Shown: in pieces, positions 50,067 through 54,432 of the stretch
How the letters are laid out: each line of letters opens with the position of its first letter
Numbering within the stretch: position 1 is the first letter of the stretch
Assembly (NCBI GenBank): GCA_910586545.1
Contig: CAJUIQ010000010.1
Coordinates: 1-54,432, forward strand
Source: an uncultured Eubacteriales bacterium
GTDB taxonomy: Bacteria > Bacillota > Clostridia > Oscillospirales > CAG-272
Length of the DNA stretch: 54,432 nt
Direction: 5' to 3'
The notes under the pieces: generated by a model
Seen by the model: the letters and a program-made list of their open reading frames with translations, nothing else
Databases searched by the model: none
What the model was told of the DNA's origin: nothing
Position numbers and translations under genes: made by a program

Positions 50067-53000
50067 TTAGACTAAATTTGCTGCGCCGACACGCACAATT
50101 TCTGCATTTTTTGCGGCCGCTTCTGTTGCAGTGAATACATAGGAGTCCAGATAAATAATATCGTCTGCGGCATTGTGGAAGGTAATATAGAGCTTTTCCA
50201 TCGTTCCGTCGATTTTATCAAATGCACAGCTGCTGGCCTGGAACATGATATCGTCTACAAAGACAACATCTGCGCTTGCGCTGCCGGTATCTGTAATAAC
50301 GGTTACCGTAGCGTCCAGGGCCTGGCCGTTGGCAGTTTTCAAGCAGAGGGTTAAATATTTATACGCATCTGCGGAGCAGTCCAAACTGGAAACGTCAATT
50401 TCTATCGACGCATCCTCTCCCAGTGTTGTAATTTTTGCGGCGTCCTGACTGGCGTCAAAGGAGACGTCCGCACCTTTATACTGGGCAGTTTCTGCTTCAC
50501 GAAGCCCTGCAAGAATCATTTTATGATCCTGTGCATCCATGGCAAGTATATCTCCGTCCCCATCTACATCCAGACGCCACAAATTTACATATTGCGCATT
50601 TGCATCTGCAAGATACTTAGCCAATTCCAGTGCGTCCATAGGAGTGACTGCGCCGTCATTGTCCACGTCGCCCCGGATATAGGCGATTTCAGAGGAGATT
50701 GCATTTACTGATTCGTCGCTGTCAAAAAGTTTTGTAACGGCAGGCACCGGTTCTTTATTGGCGATGCGTTCCCGTTCCGCGCCCACTTTTTGCGCTTCTT
50801 CTGCGCTTCCACAAAGGATCAGAGAACTGAAGGATATAGAGTCGTTGGTTTTTCCTCTGGAAAACAGCTTCATAGCCATTTTGTTGACTTCGCCAGTCCA
50901 TCCTTCCAATTGAGAAAGATCAATAATGTAAGAATGATATTTGCCATCCAGTGTCAGGGGGACAGAAATGTTTTCCAGATAAGCGTCCGGATCCATTCCC
51001 GTCATCTGATATTGAATGGTAGCGCTTTCTTCTTTCTTCGTGGTGCTGGCTTTTATGGTTAGAACCAAATGGGTGTAATCCTCTGCGCTTACCGGTGTAG
51101 TGCCTGCTGTATAGTCGAAATAAAGCATTGGGTTTATCCCGGTAACCGTTGCAACCAACGCTGCGTCGGCGGCGTCATATTTTTTATTGGCCATTGCAGC
51201 GGACGCTACAGCGTCCATCGCCCGGTTTGTACTGTAAATTAATTTTGCAGGATCCAGTTCTGCATTTGCGTCAATCTGTTTTTTTGTAGAAATCTGGTTA
51301 ATAGATTCCTTATATTCCAACAGCTTTGCAGCGGCCTCGCGCGGGGAAGCGCAAGCCAAAATAGCAGACGATCCTTCTGTTACCAGGGCCTGCACCTGTT
51401 CCCACTGTTCTGGATAATATTCATTTTCCAAGCGGTAGCACTGCAGTCTCCTGCTGTAGTCTTCAATATTTTCATCTCGAGAGATAGTCGCTACCAGCGT
51501 TTGCGCAAACAGACGGCTGACAAAGTCGTTGGGGTGACACAGGTTGTCTCCGGTCATATCCAGATAGCGTTTTCTGGAAAGCATAGAGCGCATCATACCG
51601 GTGATATCGGCAACAGCTACGCCGTCGTCTTCCAGCGCATATAGTGCGTCTGCATATGCGTCAAACCATTCTGTTGGGAAAATATACGGATTGCTTATTG
51701 ATGGAGGCATCAGGATAATGTCGCAGTCCGGCAGATTTTCCTGAATTGCCGCCATGGCTTCTTGGAGGGTTTGGACGTAAAGGCTGGCAGGATCCCCCTG
51801 CATACAGTCGTTTGTACCAAACTCAATAATAATCAGGTCCGGATTTGCCGCTAGAATTTCATCCATTTTTTCTATACAAAGTCCGGCTGTAGCGCCGCCC
51901 TGATAGATGGAGTCGTATTCCACAGTAGCATCAGGATACACCAGCTGGAGTTTTTTAGCAGCCATTTCATGCCAGATGTCTGCATAAGGTTCCGCATTTA
52001 CATCACTGGAGCTGGAGCAGTTCGCGCCGCCGGTGATAGAGTCGCCGACGGTGAGAATTTTTACGGTATCGCCGCCTTCCAGCTTGGTCAGCGTTTTATC
52101 CAGAAGATATCCCTTAGCTTCCGGTTTCGGTGTGAACTGAGTATCTTCCTCATATGTGTATGTAACATTCAAATAGCCGGTCATATACATGGGGAACTGT
52201 CCACCGTAGACATAACCGCCGTCTAGCATTTCCCACCAGCCGCCGTATTTGGTATTGCCGAATACATAGCTATATTTCCACGTGAAAATACCAGCGTTCG
52301 GCAGGATTACCAGTTTGCCGTCCTCAAGTGTATAATCTACACCGTAAATATATTCCTGATTCAGATAGGAGTCTTGTACGGAGATGATTCGATCCGCGTC
52401 GTACATCAGCTGAATGGGATCAATGGTGCCGTCCGGATTGGCCATTGGGAAAAAGGATTCGTTATAAACGATTTTTTTATCTGAATCCCAATATTCTTTT
52501 GTGTAGCGTTCTACCTCGTATTCGTCCAGGAAAAGCTCCGCTTCTGAAAAAGTATGACCGTTTGCGTCTTCCAAAATGGCGTTCCATGTATCTGCGGAGT
52601 AATTGGTGCTCCCGCCTGCTGCGAACAAATACACGCTGTCTGTTGCCGCTGCGTTAAAGGTTATGGTAACAGTATCCCCAGTCACGCCGTCAAAGGTATA
52701 CAGTTCATATCTATGACCGGCTGTGGCATTGCATGTTCCCGTCCATTCTCCGCAGGAAAGTTCCAAGTTGGCTGCCTGTTTGTTGGTGGCAGGGATCCAT
52801 AGAACTAAATTTAGCTGTCCGTCTGCTGTCGGAGGATTTCCAACGGCCGCGCGCATATCCACCGTTGCGCTGACAGCGCCGTCCGCCTGTGCCGCGATAC
52901 GGATGGCACGATGGTTTGTGTCATAGGAGATTGCGGCGTTTTCTACTGCCTCGACCCGGGAAGCGTCTTCATAAAATAAGAAGCTGTTTTCCGGTTCATC

Positions 53001-53087
53001 GACGGCTGCTACTGGAAAACACAGCCCGCCTAGCAGAATTGCTCCGCATAAAAACAAAGCGAAAAATCGTTTCATAATACTTTTCAT
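50067..53087 (-). CDS. Secreted SGNH/GDSL hydrolase with an internal dockerin
   Basis: A 1006-residue exported enzyme. Signal peptide about 1-28 (LCFPVAAVDE). An N-terminal beta-rich region (about 30-330) is followed by a SGNH hydrolase domain (about 340-560) with the nucleophile motif TVGDSITGG, the oxyanion Asn in IEFGTNDC and the catalytic Asp-His pair DNLCHPND. Then come a helical linker, a beta-domain (about 640-760), a type I dockerin (about 795-850) with two calcium loops (GDVDNDGAVTPMDALELAKYL and DVDGDGDILAMDAQDHKMIL), and a final beta domain. SGNH enzymes deacetylate carbohydrates or hydrolyse esters. The dockerin implies docking to a cohesin. Start 53087 or 53075; AAGGAAGG abuts the first ATG. 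Confidence 0.82.
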   Translation of the reverse strand: MKSIMKRFFALFLCGAILLGGLCFPVAAVDEPENSFLFYEDASRVEAVENAAISYDTNHRAIRIAAQADGAVSATVDMRAAVGNPPTADGQLNLVLWIPATNKQAANLELSCGEWTGTCNATAGHRYELYTFDGVTGDTVTITFNAAATDSVYLFAAGGSTNYSADTWNAILEDANGHTFSEAELFLDEYEVERYTKEYWDSDKKIVYNESFFPMANPDGTIDPIQLMYDADRIISVQDSYLNQEYIYGVDYTLEDGKLVILPNAGIFTWKYSYVFGNTKYGGWWEMLDGGYVYGGQFPMYMTGYLNVTYTYEEDTQFTPKPEAKGYLLDKTLTKLEGGDTVKILTVGDSITGGANCSSSSDVNAEPYADIWHEMAAKKLQLVYPDATVEYDSIYQGGATAGLCIEKMDEILAANPDLIIIEFGTNDCMQGDPASLYVQTLQEAMAAIQENLPDCDIILMPPSISNPYIFPTEWFDAYADALYALEDDGVAVADITGMMRSMLSRKRYLDMTGDNLCHPNDFVSRLFAQTLVATISRDENIEDYSRRLQCYRLENEYYPEQWEQVQALVTEGSSAILACASPREAAAKLLEYKESINQISTKKQIDANAELDPAKLIYSTNRAMDAVASAAMANKKYDAADAALVATVTGINPMLYFDYTAGTTPVSAEDYTHLVLTIKASTTKKEESATIQYQMTGMDPDAYLENISVPLTLDGKYHSYIIDLSQLEGWTGEVNKMAMKLFSRGKTNDSISFSSLILCGSAEEAQKVGAERERIANKEPVPAVTKLFDSDESVNAISSEIAYIRGDVDNDGAVTPMDALELAKYLADANAQYVNLWRLDVDGDGDILAMDAQDHKMILAGLREAETAQYKGADVSFDASQDAAKITTLGEDASIEIDVSSLDCSADAYKYLTLCLKTANGQALDATVTVITDTGSASADVVFVDDIMFQASSCAFDKIDGTMEKLYITFHNAADDIIYLDSYVFTATEAAAKNAEIVRVGAANLV

Positions 53088-53296
53088 CCTTCCTTATTTA
53101 TAGGAACCTTTATTATGCCTATTTTAACATACTTTACATGGGCTAGTCAACAACACGGCAGAATATTTTTGACGAAAATGACAAAACGAAAATTCCATAA
53201 CCGCTATTATTTGTGAAATGGCTAAAAATGAAAAAAAGCGGTTGTAATCTGAAAATACTGGTGGTAAGATATAAGTATACCGATATGGAAAGGTAG

Positions 53297-54337
53297 ATGA
53301 TTCCCATAAAAAACATGAATTTCAAACGAAAGTTGCCAATCCCCAAGGATATTAAAGAACAGTATCCTCTGTCAAAGGAGTTGGCAGATAAAAAGGAGCA
53401 GCGGGATGCGGAGATTGCCCGCATATTTACCGGAGAATCCGATAAAATGGTTCTGGTGGTAGGACCCTGTTCTGCAGATCGAGAAGATGCTGTGCTGGAA
53501 TATGCAAGCCGCCTGGCGAAGTTGCAGGAAGAGGTGTCTGACCGACTGATTTTGATACCCAGAGTATATACAAACAAACCCAGAACCACCGGTGACGGTT
53601 ATAAGGGACTGTTGCACCAGCCCAATCCTGAGAAGGATTCTGATATGCTGGAGGGCGTAATTGCCATTCGCCGTCTGCATACCTCTGTTTTGGCACAGAC
53701 CGGACTGTCTACTGCAGATGAAATGTTGTACCCGGATAATTACCGGTATTTGTCCGATTTGCTTTCCTATATTGCTATCGGAGCGCGTAGTGTGGAAAAT
53801 CAGGAGCATCGGCTTACCTCCAGTGGTATTGATGTTCCTGTAGGCATGAAGAATCCCACCAGCGGAGACATTTCCGTTATGCTGAATTCTATTATGGCTG
53901 CGCAGCATCCCCATATGTTTATTTACCGTGGCTGGGAGGTTGAGACTACGGGAAATCTCCTGACGCACGCAATTTTGCGAGGTTATGTAAACCGGCATGG
54001 GGAATCCCTTCCCAACTATCATTACGAAGACTTGGAGAGCTTGTATCATAGCTATTGTGAGCGGGGACTGGCAAATGTTGCTTTGATTGTAGACGCAAAC
54101 CATGCAAACTCAGCTAAAAAGTATGGGGAGCAGCCGCGAATTTGCAAGGAAGTGCTTCACTCCTGCCGGCACAATGCGGATGTGAAAAAGATGGTAAAGG
54201 GCTTTATGATCGAGTCCTATCTGGAAGATGGATGCCAGAAAATCGGGGACGGCGTTTACGGAAAATCCATTACCGACCCTTGTCTCGGTTGGGATAAAAC
54301 CCAGCGGTTAATTTTAGACATTGCCGACTTAATTTAA
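53297..54337 (+). CDS. 3-deoxy-7-phosphoheptulonate (DAHP) synthase, class I AroF/G/H type
   Basis: First enzyme of the shikimate pathway, condensing PEP and erythrose-4-phosphate. The 346-residue protein has the family landmarks: LVVGPCSADREDAVLEYA, PRTTGDGYKGLLHQP (substrate site, about residue 96), the GARSVENQEHR loop, GMKNPTSGD and the metal ligands in VDANHANSAKKYGEQ and MIESYLEDG. It is the feedback-regulated type of E. coli; which aromatic amino acid inhibits it cannot be read. A GGAAAGG site lies three bases before ATG 53297; promoter TTGTAA-N17-TAAGAT is probable near 53245-53273. No T-box or leader peptide was seen. Confidence 0.94.
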   Translation: MIPIKNMNFKRKLPIPKDIKEQYPLSKELADKKEQRDAEIARIFTGESDKMVLVVGPCSADREDAVLEYASRLAKLQEEVSDRLILIPRVYTNKPRTTGDGYKGLLHQPNPEKDSDMLEGVIAIRRLHTSVLAQTGLSTADEMLYPDNYRYLSDLLSYIAIGARSVENQEHRLTSSGIDVPVGMKNPTSGDISVMLNSIMAAQHPHMFIYRGWEVETTGNLLTHAILRGYVNRHGESLPNYHYEDLESLYHSYCERGLANVALIVDANHANSAKKYGEQPRICKEVLHSCRHNADVKKMVKGFMIESYLEDGCQKIGDGVYGKSITDPCLGWDKTQRLILDIADLI

Positions 54338-54339
54338 CA

Positions 54340-54365
54340 AAAAGACCCGAAAGGGTCTTTTTTCA
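54340..54365 (+). terminator. Terminator of the DAHP synthase gene
   Basis: AAAAAGACCC-GAAA-GGGTCTTTTTT hairpin three bases after the stop codon. Confidence 0.88.
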
Positions 54366-54370
54366 TAAGA

Positions 54371-54400
54371 AAAGCAGCAGGTATTCCTGCTGCTTTTTAT
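54371..54400. terminator. Second, bidirectional terminator
   Basis: AAAAGCAGCAGG-TATT-CCTGCTGCTTTTT hairpin just after the first terminator, probably shared with a convergent gene beyond the window. The final bases (CGCCGCAGTGCGGCG) make a further small hairpin cut by the edge. Confidence 0.8.
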
Positions 54401-54432
54401 CATTTCGATTTCCATGCCGCCGCAGTGCGGCG

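Noticed and set aside
54405..54432. Hairpin at the right edge as a repeat element
   Set aside because: CGCCGCAGTGCGGCG is cut by the window edge; too little is visible to call a repeat family.

Overview
The window looks like chromosomal DNA of an anaerobic, endospore-forming member of the Clostridia (Bacillota), probably a gut or rumen relative of the Oscillospiraceae/Christensenellales type. The evidence is pyruvate:ferredoxin oxidoreductase, the sporulation genes spoIIE, spmA/spmB and a SpoVK-like AAA ATPase, a T-box leader, a CIRCE/HrcA-type groESL promoter, AGGAGG ribosome binding sites, consensus TTGACA/TATAAT promoters and a type I dockerin. The species cannot be named from sequence alone. 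No tRNA or rRNA gene, CRISPR array, insertion sequence, prophage or plasmid gene was seen.

Layout. 1-610: broken left edge where a nifS-type cysteine desulfurase is cut and joined to a response-regulator-like fragment. 994-5734: SpoVK-like ATPase and nifJ. 5881-9374: tryptophan T-box leader, a convergent Dabb gene, then a TrpXYZ-type ABC transporter. 9418-13576: sporulation block (spoIIE, AbrB-type regulator, spmA-spmB). 13641-15599: YtrA-type GntR regulator with an ABC exporter. 15817-19140: cysteine synthase homologue and two tandem Asp-box (sialidase-fold) proteins. 19190-20834: ribbon-helix-helix protein and purB. 21005-22922: membrane XRE regulator and a 14-repeat LRR surface protein. 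22956-27725: GH31 glycosidase, a degenerate ComEC and an Rrf2 regulator. 28045-29007: polysaccharide deacetylase lipoprotein. 29708-41984: a 12-kb operon for glycan handling. 42088-42656: frameshifted GNAT. 42825-45488: dehydrogenase, DUF3006-like protein, trpS. 45621-54337: DUF4097-like lipoprotein, groESL, AGCS symporter, a secreted SGNH hydrolase with dockerin, and DAHP synthase.

The most interesting system is the 29.7-42.0 kb operon. It has one very large secreted solute-binding protein fused to CBM-like modules, two complete pairs of MalF/MalG-like permeases, a membrane protein combining an extracellular NHL propeller with TPR and YIP1 domains, and a DUF5696-type secreted protein that may be an unrecognised glycoside hydrolase. 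It encodes no ATPase, so it probably borrows a shared MsmX-type one. It has a long structured leader and a 12-bp intercistronic hairpin. The family labels are from memory, the idea of one surface glycan-import machine is inference, and its first permease gene carries an apparent frameshift.

The second notable arrangement is the Trp T-box. Its read-through transcript must cross the convergent Dabb gene in antisense before reaching trpXYZ, which has no good promoter of its own that I can see.

Coordinates and starts come from reading the sequence. Family assignments rest on recognised motifs and remembered families, not on database searches.
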